This document shows, piece after piece, positions 5,300 through 13,654 of a DNA stretch of 62,836 nucleotides. Made by a program: the position numbers and the translations under genes. Numbering within the stretch: the first letter of the stretch is position 1; each line of letters opens with the position of its first letter. This stretch comes from a virus, in IMG/VR virus record IMGVR_UViG_3300036671_000167, positions 1 through 62,836 of that record; one strand, written 5' to 3'. The notes under the pieces were generated by a model. That model had not been told where the DNA came from and ran no database searches. It worked only from the letters and a program-made list of their open reading frames with translations.

Positions 5300-5378
5300 T
5301 GCATTTTCATGCATACGTTAGGATTTACTCAACTAACGTAAATTCAATGTTATTACATTTTAAATAAAAAAGCAATAT

Positions 5379-5561
5379 TTAAAAAATATTTTTTTCAAAC
5401 ATTTTTTCCACAACCTGTGAAAGAAGCATGCTTATTGAAAGTCGGTATTCAGAATTTTTTAAATCTGCTTCTGATTCACTTATTCCAGATCCAACCATGG
5501 CTTGTTTATTAGCCAATTCAAATTCTTCTATCATAAAACTTAATAGTTGTTCTTTATTCAT
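5379..5561 (-). CDS. Hypothetical 60-aa helical protein
   Basis: The product is 60 aa, amphipathic and helical, starting MNKEQLLSFMIEEF. The ATG at 5561 is chosen over a longer reading because AGGAG lies 6 bases upstream. It overlaps the preceding gene by 8 bases. It is the last gene before the terminator. Function unknown. Confidence 0.65.
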   Translation of the reverse strand: MNKEQLLSFMIEEFELANKQAMVGSGISESEADLKNSEYRLSISMLLSQVVEKMFEKNIF

Positions 5562-5715
5562 TTTCTTCTCCTGGGTTAAATGACGGAACTGGTCCCAGTA
5601 GGTACCCCGCCTCGTGATACTCAATCATTTTTTGAACATCATTTGAATCTGCAACTTTACTAGCAATTAAACTAAGTAAATCATAAATCCTATGAAGCAT
5701 AATATATGTAACCAT
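5554..5715 (-). CDS. Hypothetical 53-aa protein
   Basis: The product is 53 aa from ATG 5715 (MVTYIMLHRIYDLL). The frame stays open upstream to an ATG at 5793, which would give 79 aa but would overlap the 34-aa gene at 5735-5839. Neither start has a strong ribosome binding site, so the start is unsure. It is helical, with a C-terminal Pro/Gly/Glu tail. It belongs to the lysis operon. Function unknown. Confidence 0.6.
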   Translation of the reverse strand: MVTYIMLHRIYDLLSLIASKVADSNDVQKMIEYHEAGYLLGPVPSFNPGEENE

Positions 5716-5734
5716 AGGAAGGTTATCTTCTAAA

Positions 5735-5839
5735 TTATTTGATGTCTTCTGGTCTTCCTGCATCTTCCCACCAAATTTCTCTTCCCATAGCATCCGTTAC
5801 TGGAAGTATGTATGATTCAAAATCACTTAGCTTGCTCAT
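5735..5839 (-). CDS. 34-aa WWED microprotein (overlapping reading)
   Basis: The product is 34 aa, starting MSKLSDFESYILPV and containing GREIWWEDAGRPED. It overlaps the end of the zinc-ribbon gene by 17 bases and, in another frame, the extended form of the next gene. The compact, compositionally normal sequence suggests a real gene, but this is a judgement by eye. Confidence 0.45.
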   Translation of the reverse strand: MSKLSDFESYILPVTDAMGREIWWEDAGRPEDIK

Positions 5840-6035
5840 CTACTAATTTTACTATACTATCGTATTTTTGTAAACCTAATGTATTTTTATAATCGCAATC
5901 TAGGCAATATAAATAAACAAGAGATTCCCCATCCCCATTGCATAAAAGAAGACCTTGATCCTGTGGGCATGTAAGCTTTGGGACAAGGCCTTCTTTTGAA
6001 AGGTTTATGTATGTAGACACGTATTGTATCTTCAT
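5823..6035 (-). CDS. 70-aa zinc-ribbon protein
   Basis: The product is 70 aa. Cysteines at LTCPQDQ, LLLCNGD and YLYCLDCDYK form a plausible zinc ribbon followed by a helical tail. AAGGTTG precedes the ATG by 5 bases. It sits directly behind the lytic transglycosylase gene in one operon. The partner is unknown. Confidence 0.6.
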   Translation of the reverse strand: MKIQYVSTYINLSKEGLVPKLTCPQDQGLLLCNGDGESLVYLYCLDCDYKNTLGLQKYDSIVKLVDEQAK

Positions 6036-6047
6036 TTTACAACCTTT

Positions 6048-6596
6048 CTAGTTACTAGGAAAATTTAAATAAAATTCCATTGCTCTTGGGGTTAACCCCT
6101 TCCAAGCTGACCAATCGTTTCCGCCATTGGTCATGTGATACGCTATCTCTGCATTTTTAGTTGGGTCAAACAACTCATTGTTTGACTTCAAATTAAATTT
6201 TTCTTGACGATGTACGCCGAGATTACCCAGCATATTGATCTGAAAAATTCCGTAAGAACTGTCTCCAGTTGCTCTGTTACCATTATAAGCTAGTGGTCGT
6301 CCATTAGACTCCCGCTTTGCAATGGCCCAAGCCGTTTTAAGGGCTTTTCCTTCAAACCCTACAGTTAATAGAAGATTTTTTAGTTCTTCATCTGTAAGCA
6401 TTTCTGAAGGCTTATAAACAGTATTGCTGTACTTTTCTAAGGTTTCTTTCTTAAGTTGTACTTCTGTCTTTGGTTGTACTATTGTTGTTTGAGCTAAAGC
6501 AACTGTACTTGTATTTGAAAACAAAAACATTGTTGCTACTGCAATTGCCGTCCAGTGATGGATAACAGCACTCAAATTTTCTTTTATATTCTCCAT
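6048..6596 (-). CDS. Secreted lytic transglycosylase / endolysin
   Basis: The product is 182 aa. Residues 16-35 form a signal sequence ending ALA-Q. After a linker comes an SLT/lysozyme-like domain: AIAKRESNGRP with catalytic Glu 96, then DSSYGIFQINML and the C-terminal NDWSAW and FYLNFP segments. It would cleave glycan strands of peptidoglycan. The start at 6596 rather than 6602 is chosen because AGGAGG is 8 bases from 6596 but only 2 from 6602. The signal suggests Sec-dependent export. It could serve lysis, or be expressed early for entry or wall maintenance, because it is the first gene of its own minus-strand operon with a strong promoter. Confidence 0.8.
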   Translation of the reverse strand: MENIKENLSAVIHHWTAIAVATMFLFSNTSTVALAQTTIVQPKTEVQLKKETLEKYSNTVYKPSEMLTDEELKNLLLTVGFEGKALKTAWAIAKRESNGRPLAYNGNRATGDSSYGIFQINMLGNLGVHRQEKFNLKSNNELFDPTKNAEIAYHMTNGGNDWSAWKGLTPRAMEFYLNFPSN

Positions 6597-6629
6597 TGGC
6601 ATTTCCTCCTTTAGAGATAGCGAAATATA

Positions 6630-6659
6630 ATCATACCATTGATATTAAATCGTTGTCAA
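6630..6659 (-). promoter_or_regulatory. Strong minus-strand promoter of lysis operon
   Basis: On the minus strand: TTGACA, 18 bases, TATGAT with an extended TGG before the -10. It drives genes 6596 to 5379 up to the terminator at 5262. Confidence 0.7.
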
Positions 6660-6670
6660 ATAAATTTTTC

Positions 6671-6698
6671 TTGACAAAGAATATCAAAATAGTATACT
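6671..6698 (+). promoter_or_regulatory. Divergent plus-strand promoter P1 of reductase gene
   Basis: TTGACA, 16 bases, TATACT, back to back with the lysis promoter. It is followed by a G-run (6706-6719) and a very AT-rich leader of nearly 200 bases. I see no cobalamin riboswitch in the leader. Confidence 0.6.
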
Positions 6699-6837
6699 TC
6701 CAATAGGGGGGTCGGGGGGTCAGTAAATCAATACATAATACATATAAATCATATAATGCATATAAGAAGTATAACATAATTACAATTAACTAAAATATAA
6801 TAATAAAAATATTTTTCTTTTGTTTTATAAAAAACTT

Positions 6838-6846
6838 TGGTACAAT
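6838..6846 (+). promoter_or_regulatory. Extended -10 promoter P2 of reductase gene
   Basis: TGG-TACAAT, about 48 bases before the reductase ATG. The short leader carries a strong ribosome binding site (GGCGGAGG). Confidence 0.5.
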
Positions 6847-6894
6847 TAGAACTCACACAAACAATTAAACCGTTAGGCGGAGGAAAGAATACAC

Positions 6895-8826
6895 ATGAAA
6901 AATACTATTGAAAACCCATATGAAAACTTTATTGCACTATCAAGATATGCAAGATGGATACCTGAGGACAACAGAAGAGAAACTTGGGGAGAAACTGTAG
7001 ATAGATATTTTTCTTTTATGCTAGACCACCTTTTTGATAATCATGGGTATGAGCCAGAATCAAAATTAGTAGAAGAACTTAAAAGAGCAGTCTTTGAAAG
7101 AAATGTAATGCCATCTATGCGATCTGTAATGACTGCTGGAGTAGCATTAAATAGAGATAATGTAGCTGGATACAATTGTTCATTTATGCCAGTAGATTCA
7201 CCAAGATCTTTTGATGAAGCGATGTATATATCAATGTGTGGCACGGGAGTTGGGTTTTCTGTTGAATACAAATATGTTAATAAACTTCCTTCCCTTCCAG
7301 ATTCTTTTGAAAAATCAACAACCGTTATTACAGTAGAAGATTCAAAGCAAGGATGGGCAAAAGCTTATCGTGAACTGTTGGCTTTACTTTGGTCAGGACA
7401 AATTCCAATGATTGATGTTTCTAAGGTAAGACCATCAGGCGCAAGACTTAAAACAATGGGGGGAAGATCATCTGGGCCTCAACCACTTGTAAATCTATTT
7501 GATTTTACAATTGCAAAGTTTAAGTCTGCTGCTGGAAGACAACTAAAGCCTATTGAAGCACATGACATTATGTGTAAGGTTGGAGAAATTGTTGTTGTTG
7601 GAGGAGTTCGTCGTTCTGCAATGATTTCTTTGTCAAATATTAATGATATTGAAATGGCTTCTGCTAAATCAGGTAATTGGTGGGAAAATAATGGACAACG
7701 TGCTTTAGCAAATAATTCTGTTGCTTACTCTCGCAAGCCTCAGATGGAACAATTTATAACAGAGTGGAAAAATCTTTATGATTCTAAATCAGGGGAAAGA
7801 GGGATATACAATGTTGCAGCAGCGCAAGCACAAGCAGCTAAGTATGGCCGACGTGATCCAGAAATTCATTACGGAACAAATCCTTGTTCAGAAATAATTC
7901 TTCGTCCTTATCAATTTTGTAATCTTTCAGAAGTAGTCTTGCGCGAAAAAGATACAAAAGAAGATATTATTAATAAAGTAAGATTAGCAACAATTCTTGG
8001 TACATGGCAGTCAACAATTACAGACTTCAAGTACATTCGAAAGATTTGGAAAGACAATACAGAAGAAGAAAGGCTCTTGGGTGTTTCTTTAACTGGCCAG
8101 TTTGGTCATAAGTTTATGTCAGGAAAACAAGATTTAGTTGGCTTAGAAGCTTTTCTTATGACAGCAAGGGAAAGTGCAGTAAATGTAAATGTTTCTGAAG
8201 CTAAAAAAATTGGAATTAATCCATCTGCCGCAATTACCTGCGTAAAACCTTCTGGAACAGTTTCCCAGCTTGTTGGAGTTTCTTCTGGAATGCATGCTTG
8301 GCACTCAGAGTATTATATTCGAACTGTTCGTGGATCTAAAGCAGATCCAATTTCCGAATTTTTAAAATCAGTTGGAATTCCCGTAGAAGATGATGTAATG
8401 AAGCCAAATGAAACTTACGTTTTTTCATTTCCTGTAAAATCACCAGAAGGAGCAGTTACAAGAAATGATTTAACTGCAATTGAACATTTAAATTTATGGT
8501 TAGTTTATCAACGTGCATGGTGTGAGCATAAACCTTCTATTACAGTTTCTGTAAAAGAAGAAGAGTGGATGGAAGTTGGAGCATGGGTGTACAAGCATTT
8601 TGATGAATGTTCAGGTATATCATTTTTGCCTCACTCAGAACATTCTTATAAACAGGCTCCTTATCAAGAAGTAAGCAAAGAAGAATATGAGATTTTAGTT
8701 TCCAAAATGCCAAAAGATATTAGATGGGAAGATTTATCTTTTTATGAGACAGAAGACGGAACATCTCCAACAGGTACTTTAGCTTGCAGCTCGGATGGTA
8801 ACTGCGAGCTTGTAGATATATTTTAA
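6895..8826 (+). CDS. Adenosylcobalamin-dependent ribonucleotide reductase (class II)
   Basis: The product is 643 aa and reduces ribonucleotides to deoxyribonucleotides using a B12-derived radical. Visible landmarks are C95 in AGYNCSF (active-site pair), NPCSEI (C331, E333), FCNLSEV (C342) and the C-terminal redox pair C631/C637 in ACSSDGNCELVD. These fit the monomeric RTPR-type class II enzyme (about 640-740 aa). The GGCGGAGG ribosome binding site supports ATG 6895. No thioredoxin or cobalamin gene is nearby, so cofactor and reductant come from the host. It supplies dNTPs for phage replication and works in the presence or absence of oxygen. Confidence 0.92.
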   Translation: MKNTIENPYENFIALSRYARWIPEDNRRETWGETVDRYFSFMLDHLFDNHGYEPESKLVEELKRAVFERNVMPSMRSVMTAGVALNRDNVAGYNCSFMPVDSPRSFDEAMYISMCGTGVGFSVEYKYVNKLPSLPDSFEKSTTVITVEDSKQGWAKAYRELLALLWSGQIPMIDVSKVRPSGARLKTMGGRSSGPQPLVNLFDFTIAKFKSAAGRQLKPIEAHDIMCKVGEIVVVGGVRRSAMISLSNINDIEMASAKSGNWWENNGQRALANNSVAYSRKPQMEQFITEWKNLYDSKSGERGIYNVAAAQAQAAKYGRRDPEIHYGTNPCSEIILRPYQFCNLSEVVLREKDTKEDIINKVRLATILGTWQSTITDFKYIRKIWKDNTEEERLLGVSLTGQFGHKFMSGKQDLVGLEAFLMTARESAVNVNVSEAKKIGINPSAAITCVKPSGTVSQLVGVSSGMHAWHSEYYIRTVRGSKADPISEFLKSVGIPVEDDVMKPNETYVFSFPVKSPEGAVTRNDLTAIEHLNLWLVYQRAWCEHKPSITVSVKEEEWMEVGAWVYKHFDECSGISFLPHSEHSYKQAPYQEVSKEEYEILVSKMPKDIRWEDLSFYETEDGTSPTGTLACSSDGNCELVDIF

Positions 8827-8829
8827 TTA

Positions 8830-8838
8830 TGGTAAAAT
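8830..8838 (+). promoter_or_regulatory. Extended -10 promoter of holin-like gene
   Basis: TGG-TAAAAT directly after the reductase stop. Transcription would start near 8845, next to a TTG that is in frame with the downstream gene. Confidence 0.5.
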
Positions 8839-8896
8839 AACAATATTGGGTAAAACCAAAATTCATGAGCAACAATGCTCAAATGGAGATGATAAT

Positions 8897-9139
8897 ATGG
8901 CTGTCAAAAAATTTGATAAAGCTGATTTAAATAAAGATGGGAAAGTAACAATGCAAGAGCAAATTTTATCCGCATTAGGAACTTATGGAAGAGCATTTTT
9001 AGCCGCAGCAATGGCTTTATATATGACTGGCAACACAAAGCCCTCAGATCTAATTGCCGCAGGCTTTGCTGCAATTGCCCCAGTAATATTAAAAGCACTA
9101 TCACCAAGCGATAAAAGCTTTGGATTTAAGAAAGAGTAA
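8897..9139 (+). CDS. Holin-like protein with EF-hand-type loop
   Basis: The product is 80 aa from ATG 8897, which has GGAG 8 bases upstream. A leaderless TTG at 8846 would add 17 residues. Residues 9-20 (ADLNKDGKVTMQ) match a calcium-binding EF-hand loop D-x-N-x-D-G-x-(V)-x-x-x-E. Two hydrophobic segments follow (about 31-45 and 51-68) and a basic tail ends it, the layout of a two-span holin. If so it would permeabilise the membrane for the transglycosylase. Placement between the reductase and fibre genes is neutral evidence. An internal virion or other membrane protein is possible. Confidence 0.55.
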   Translation: MAVKKFDKADLNKDGKVTMQEQILSALGTYGRAFLAAAMALYMTGNTKPSDLIAAGFAAIAPVILKALSPSDKSFGFKKE

Positions 9140-9156
9140 TTATTAGTCAATTAGGA

Positions 9157-9196
9157 ATACCCTTATGCTAAAATAGTGTAAGGGTATCCCTTTTTT
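9157..9196 (+). terminator. Intrinsic terminator with U-tract
   Basis: ATACCCTTA (9157-9165) pairs with TAAGGGTAT (9179-9187), followed by CCC and six T. It ends transcription of the reductase/holin unit ahead of the fibre locus. The ribosome binding site of the next gene (AGGAG) follows within 12 bases. Confidence 0.75.
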
Positions 9197-9208
9197 AGGA
9201 GTAATTAA

Positions 9209-9553
9209 ATGGCAGCTCAAAAAAATTTTCAGGTAGACGAAAATGCAACATTTACATTTGAAATCCAATATTTGGACGAAGATAACTCTCCTATACAATT
9301 AAATCATCATACAGCAAAAATGCAAGTTAGAGATACTCAAGGTGGAAAAAAATTGGCATTTACTTTAACAGAAGAAGATGGAATAGTTATTACTCCATCT
9401 TTAGGCAAACTATCAATTTCAGTTTCTCCTTCTAGAACAAAAAAATTATTTTATCCAAAATCAGCATATGATTTAGTTTTAATTGACCCAAGCGTAAATA
9501 CAACTAGATTGTTAGAAGGATATTTAACATTAAATAGGGCGGTAACTTTATAG
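9209..9553 (+). CDS. Small beta-rich virion protein, start of fibre locus
   Basis: The product is 114 aa, with alternating beta strands (TFTFEIQYLD, KLSISVSP, YDLVLID) and a DxxGGKKLAF turn. It resembles N-terminal domains of baseplate or receptor-binding proteins (BppU-type) more than any enzyme. AGGAG precedes the start. Its last codon overlaps the GTG of the next gene, so the two are co-translated. Structural role inferred from location. Confidence 0.5.
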   Translation: MAAQKNFQVDENATFTFEIQYLDEDNSPIQLNHHTAKMQVRDTQGGKKLAFTLTEEDGIVITPSLGKLSISVSPSRTKKLFYPKSAYDLVLIDPSVNTTRLLEGYLTLNRAVTL

Positions 9554-9990
9554 TGGCAACCCGCCTAATTGTTACAGAAAATAATCCCTTAGTTGTAGTA
9601 AGAGCTTCAGGTTCTCCAGGAAGAACAATTATAAGTGGAGAAGGAAACCCTTTAAATACTTTAGGTGTTCCTGGAGACTTTTATTTTGATTTATTGACAA
9701 CAAGATTTTGGGGGCCAAAATCTGCAAGCACAGATACTTGGGATATTAATAGAAGCTTTATTTTAGATAAGCAAATATCGTATATTTATTCTTGGGAAAT
9801 GAGTCAAATTACTGGTCCAGTAGACGGAATATACTCAGTAGCAATAAATCACAATTTACAGTTTCACCCTAATGTATCTGTTAAGTCAAGTTCAGGGGAC
9901 TTGTTAGAAACAGGAATAGACTATAATAGTATTAACCAAATAACATTGACAATGGCCCAGCCATTTTCGGGGACAGCATACCTGTCCTAA
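9553..9990 (+). CDS. Fibre-locus structural protein (145 aa)
   Basis: It starts with GTG inside the stop of the preceding gene (TAGTG). The 145 aa contain a short GxPGDFYFD...FWGPK segment typical of phage tail-fibre attachment linkers, then a C-terminal beta domain (YSVAINHNLQF...NVSVKSSSGD) resembling small receptor-binding domains. No catalytic motif is visible. It probably forms part of the tail-tip complex encoded across 9209-29491. Confidence 0.55.
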   Translation: MATRLIVTENNPLVVVRASGSPGRTIISGEGNPLNTLGVPGDFYFDLLTTRFWGPKSASTDTWDINRSFILDKQISYIYSWEMSQITGPVDGIYSVAINHNLQFHPNVSVKSSSGDLLETGIDYNSINQITLTMAQPFSGTAYLS

Positions 9991-10004
9991 AAAGGAGATA
10001 AAAA

Positions 10005-11222
10005 ATGGCAAGAAAATTTTTAGTTAGCATTGATCTTAATAAAAACGAATTACTCAATGCTAGAATTCAAAACTTAGGGTCTGCTCCTTCAAGTCCAGTA
10101 TCTGGTCAAGTTTATTTTGATACATCAAACAATGTAATGTATTATTACAATGGACTAGCATCACCAAATGGCCCATGGATGCCGATGTCTGCTTCTGAGG
10201 AAGTTATTCAAGATGTTATTGGTCAAACAGTTGTTGGCGGAACTGGAATAACAGCAACATACAATGATTCCTCTTCTACAGAAACAATTAGAATTACAGA
10301 TACAACAGTAGATGCTGGAACTTATGGCTCTACTACAAAAATACCAACGTTTACAGTAAATGCTCAAGGACAATTAACTGAAGCATCAGAGGTAGACCTT
10401 GCAACCCAACTAGATCTTGGAGCAGACAATGCTCATGGCGGATATAAATTAGACCTTCTTACAGATTCAATTAAATTTGTTGGGGGAGAAGGTGTAGATA
10501 CACAGTATACAGTTTCTGGTGACCTACATACAATTACAATTTCTGGTGAAGATGCAACAAACACAAATAAAGGAATTGCAAGCTTTGATGGATTAGATTT
10601 TAATGTTGTAGATGGACTTGTATCTGTTAAAAATATTGATATTGATGGACAAACAACTGGAGACTATGTAGCAACAATTGTTGGAACAGAAAATGAAATA
10701 ACTGTTTCTCCAAATAGCGGACATAACGCAGCAGTAACTGTTGGATTGCCAGAAAATGTTGAAATAGTTGGAAATCTTCAAGTAGGCGGAAATCTAAATG
10801 TAATTGGAACAGTTAATTCTGTAAATACAACTCAGATAAACATCGAAGACAATAAAATAAACCTTAATAGCAATTTTACTGGAACTCCAACAACAGATGC
10901 AGGAATAGTTGTAGAGCGCGGAACAGAACTAGATGTTGAAATACTGTGGAATGAAACATCAGATAAATGGACATTGACAAATAATGGTTCTGATTACCAT
11001 TCAATTGCTAGGAAATATTCTCAAACACTGGGAGCTTCTGCAACATCATACACTATATCTCATAATTTAGGGACTACAGATGTAACGGTTCAAATATTTG
11101 AATCTGCAATACCTTATGCTCAAGTAGAAGCAGATGTTTTAAGATCAAGCAACGACACAGTAGTTATTAACTTTGCCTCTGCTCCATCTGCTGGAGAATA
11201 TAGAGTAGTTGTAGTAGGATAA
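10005..11222 (+). CDS. Tail-fibre-like protein (405 aa)
   Basis: GGAGAT precedes the ATG. The N-terminus (MARKFLVSIDLNKNELLNARIQNL) with GQVYFDTSNNVMYYYNG is the common phage fibre anchor domain. The middle is beta-repeat rich, with GGNLNVIGTVNSVNTT, a pattern shared with the 852-aa fibre. The C-terminal domain (SYTISHNLGTTDVTVQIFE) is a small beta-sandwich that may bind receptor. There is no enzymatic motif. Confidence 0.65.
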   Translation: MARKFLVSIDLNKNELLNARIQNLGSAPSSPVSGQVYFDTSNNVMYYYNGLASPNGPWMPMSASEEVIQDVIGQTVVGGTGITATYNDSSSTETIRITDTTVDAGTYGSTTKIPTFTVNAQGQLTEASEVDLATQLDLGADNAHGGYKLDLLTDSIKFVGGEGVDTQYTVSGDLHTITISGEDATNTNKGIASFDGLDFNVVDGLVSVKNIDIDGQTTGDYVATIVGTENEITVSPNSGHNAAVTVGLPENVEIVGNLQVGGNLNVIGTVNSVNTTQINIEDNKINLNSNFTGTPTTDAGIVVERGTELDVEILWNETSDKWTLTNNGSDYHSIARKYSQTLGASATSYTISHNLGTTDVTVQIFESAIPYAQVEADVLRSSNDTVVINFASAPSAGEYRVVVVG

Positions 11223-11225
11223 AAA

Positions 11226-11681
11226 ATGTCTAGGAAAATGCTGGTTCCCCTAAGACTTTTGGCTTTAATAGAGGACCCAGTTTTTGGACAAGTAGGCGAA
11301 GTTTATATAAATACTATAACTAAAAATTTACGTGTTCATAACGGAACTATTTGGATAGAGCTTACTCCACCAAGCACTGATCCAACACCATTTTATATGC
11401 ACACTCATACTTTTAATGGAGATGTTCACACAATAGATATTCAAAATCAAATTGATTTTAAAAATCTTGAAAACCCTAGCACTCCAGGGCTAGTTCTTCC
11501 AGAGATTATTGGCTACGACGGAGGATTACCCTTAAGCAATCTTAATAACCCCCTCTTTGTAGAAGAAACTTTATTTGATGCAGGGCTTTTTGACGGAATA
11601 GCAGAAACACAAGATACTATACTAGGAGGAGGAGGCTCAGAAGATTTTGATGCCCCTTCCCTTGACGGAGGAAATTCATAA
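11226..11681 (+). CDS. Small fibre-associated protein (151 aa)
   Basis: The 151 aa start with MSRKMLVPLRLLALIEDPVFGQVGEVYINT, the same anchor-like fold as the preceding fibre (GQVGEVYINTITKNLRVHNG). A His-rich patch (YMHTHTFNGDVHTIDIQ) and a Gly/Asp-rich C-terminus follow. Its stop overlaps the next start (TAATG). It may be an adaptor between fibre and tail tip. Exact role unknown. Confidence 0.5.
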   Translation: MSRKMLVPLRLLALIEDPVFGQVGEVYINTITKNLRVHNGTIWIELTPPSTDPTPFYMHTHTFNGDVHTIDIQNQIDFKNLENPSTPGLVLPEIIGYDGGLPLSNLNNPLFVEETLFDAGLFDGIAETQDTILGGGGSEDFDAPSLDGGNS

Positions 11682-13645
11682 TGGCAATTAAAATTCAACT
11701 AAGAAGAGATACCGCAATAAACTGGGTATCAAACAACCCATTACTTTTAAATGGTGAAATTGGAATAGAAACAGACACACTTAGGTTTAAAGTAGGAAAC
11801 GGTTCCCAAAGATGGAATGAAATTACTTCTTATGCTTTAAAGCCTGGTCTTCCAAATGGAGTTGCAAGCTTAGACGACACTGGAAAAGTGCCATCAAGTC
11901 AACTTCCTGATTTGGTTTTAGACAATGAAATTTTAGGATTAATTCAAAATGAAATAAGCCAAATAACAACTTCTTCTATTTCTGAAGGATTAAATTTATA
12001 TTTTACTCAAGAAAGAGTTGTAAACGCTGGCTCTGGAGTTTTTGATATTTCTGGTTCAGCTGCTAATGCAATAGCTGCAGCAGCTACAAATACTGCAAAT
12101 AAAATATCTGATTTAATTAACTCTGCCCCAGAAGCTTTAAATACATTAAGTGAATTATCTGCTGCATTAGAAGAAAATTCTGGATCAATTTCAAATATTA
12201 TAGATTTAATTTCTGAAAAATCTGACATTGTTTATGTAGATCAAGAAATATTAAGTTTATCAAACTTATCCTCTCAAGATGCTACAACTAAAGCAAATGC
12301 TGCTCAAACAGCAGCAATAGCTGCAGCAGCAGCAGACGCTACAACTAAAGCAAATGCTGCTCAAACAGCAGCAATAGCTGCAGCAGCAGCAGATGCTACA
12401 ACTAAATCTTCTTTATCTAAATCAGAATCAATAGCTGAAGCAGCAACAGATGCTACAACTAAAGCAAATGCTGCTCAAACAGCAGCAATAGCTGCAGCAG
12501 CAGCAGACGCTACAACTAAAGCAAATGCTGCTCAAACAGCAGCAATAGCTGCAGCAGCAGAAGATGCTACTTTAAAAAGCAATGAAATTTTAGATCAGTC
12601 AACCTTTTATTCAAATCAAAAATATCTAGACGCTATTGAAGCAGCAAATTTACACGCAGAAGGATTTATAGAAAGTTCCATTGATTTAATTACAACTTCA
12701 GAAATTGAAGAAGGATCTAATCTCTACTTTACAGATTTAAGAGCTAAGGAAGCGGTGGCACCAGAAATTGCAAATGCTATTGCCTCTATTCCTGGCGGAG
12801 GATCAAATATATCTTCTACTACCGATCTTGCCGAAGGAACTAATTTATACTTTACAAATGCTAGAGCAATTTCAGCAACAAATAATGCAAGAACTGCTAT
12901 TTTAATATCTGCAAATAGTACAGTTGATGATCTTCGAGTAGAAATAAATAACTCATTAAATTCCTATGCTCTTATTTCTGATAGAAATGCTGATGGAGGA
13001 TATTCTGGACTAGACTCATCTGGTAAGATTTTAGAGTCCTCAGTTCCAACATCAATAGCTAGATCTGCAGATGTTGCAGCACAAATAGCAAGCCTAGTGG
13101 GTTCTGCCCCAGAAACTTTAAATACATTATCCGAATTAGCAACAGCATTAGAACAAAATTCAGGATCTACTGATGTTTTAACAACGTTAGTTGAAACAAA
13201 ACTTTCTTCTGAATTAGCATCAGAAACATATCTTTCTAAACTAAATGCAGCAGACCAATATGCTACAAAAAGTTTGCTTAGTGAATCATTAATTCCTTAT
13301 TCAACAAAAATTGTTTCTGAAGCATATACTGATTCTGCTATTGCAGGAATTAACAACTCTTTAGACTCTTATGTTTTAGATTCTGATAGAAATCTTAATG
13401 GAGGATTTGCTGGTTTAGATTCATCTGGCAAAATTTTATCTTCTGCTTTGCCAACTATTACAAATTCAATGCTACAAAATAATTTTATAACCGTAAACGG
13501 ATCTGCAATTTCTCTTGGAAGCTCAGTAATTACTGGATATACAAATGGAGTAAGCGGATCAAATGTAAATAAAATAAGTTATGGAACAAATGCTACACCG
13601 CCATCTAGTGGAAATGCTGCTGGCGATATATACATACAATATTAA
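11681..13645 (+). CDS. Long tail fibre with Mtd-like N-terminus and Ala-rich coiled coil
   Basis: The product is 654 aa. Residues 1-50 (QLRRDTAINWVSNNPLLLNG, then FKVGNGSQRWNE) match the RRD/Mtd-type fibre head found also in the 852-aa fibre. Residues about 201-300 consist of 19-residue Ala-rich repeats (57-bp units, 12281-12565), predicted coiled coil. SEGLNLYFTQERV and SNLYFTDLRA motifs recur, as in large phage fibres. The C-terminus is Gly/Ser-rich. It probably trimerises to form a shaft. No reverse transcriptase or variable repeat is seen, so a diversity-generating system is not supported. Confidence 0.7.
   Translation: MAIKIQLRRDTAINWVSNNPLLLNGEIGIETDTLRFKVGNGSQRWNEITSYALKPGLPNGVASLDDTGKVPSSQLPDLVLDNEILGLIQNEISQITTSSISEGLNLYFTQERVVNAGSGVFDISGSAANAIAAAATNTANKISDLINSAPEALNTLSELSAALEENSGSISNIIDLISEKSDIVYVDQEILSLSNLSSQDATTKANAAQTAAIAAAAADATTKANAAQTAAIAAAAADATTKSSLSKSESIAEAATDATTKANAAQTAAIAAAAADATTKANAAQTAAIAAAAEDATLKSNEILDQSTFYSNQKYLDAIEAANLHAEGFIESSIDLITTSEIEEGSNLYFTDLRAKEAVAPEIANAIASIPGGGSNISSTTDLAEGTNLYFTNARAISATNNARTAILISANSTVDDLRVEINNSLNSYALISDRNADGGYSGLDSSGKILESSVPTSIARSADVAAQIASLVGSAPETLNTLSELATALEQNSGSTDVLTTLVETKLSSELASETYLSKLNAADQYATKSLLSESLIPYSTKIVSEAYTDSAIAGINNSLDSYVLDSDRNLNGGFAGLDSSGKILSSALPTITNSMLQNNFITVNGSAISLGSSVITGYTNGVSGSNVNKISYGTNATPPSSGNAAGDIYIQY
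12281..12565 (+). repeat. 57-bp tandem repeats in fibre gene
   Basis: Five 57-bp units encode a 19-residue Ala-rich heptad-like repeat beginning ATTKANAAQTA. The first, second, fourth and fifth are near identical; the third is diverged. A repeat of the same length and similar protein sequence occurs at 17111-17425 in another fibre gene. Confidence 0.85.
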
Positions 13646-13654
13646 GGAGTTCAT

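Noticed and set aside
6699-6894. Cobalamin riboswitch upstream of the class II reductase
   Set aside because: The leader is AT-rich with no B12-box-like or long conserved hairpin; it looks like two promoters and a ribosome binding site.
11681-13645. Diversity-generating retroelement because of the Mtd-like N-terminus
   Set aside because: No reverse transcriptase, template repeat or Avd gene is in the window.
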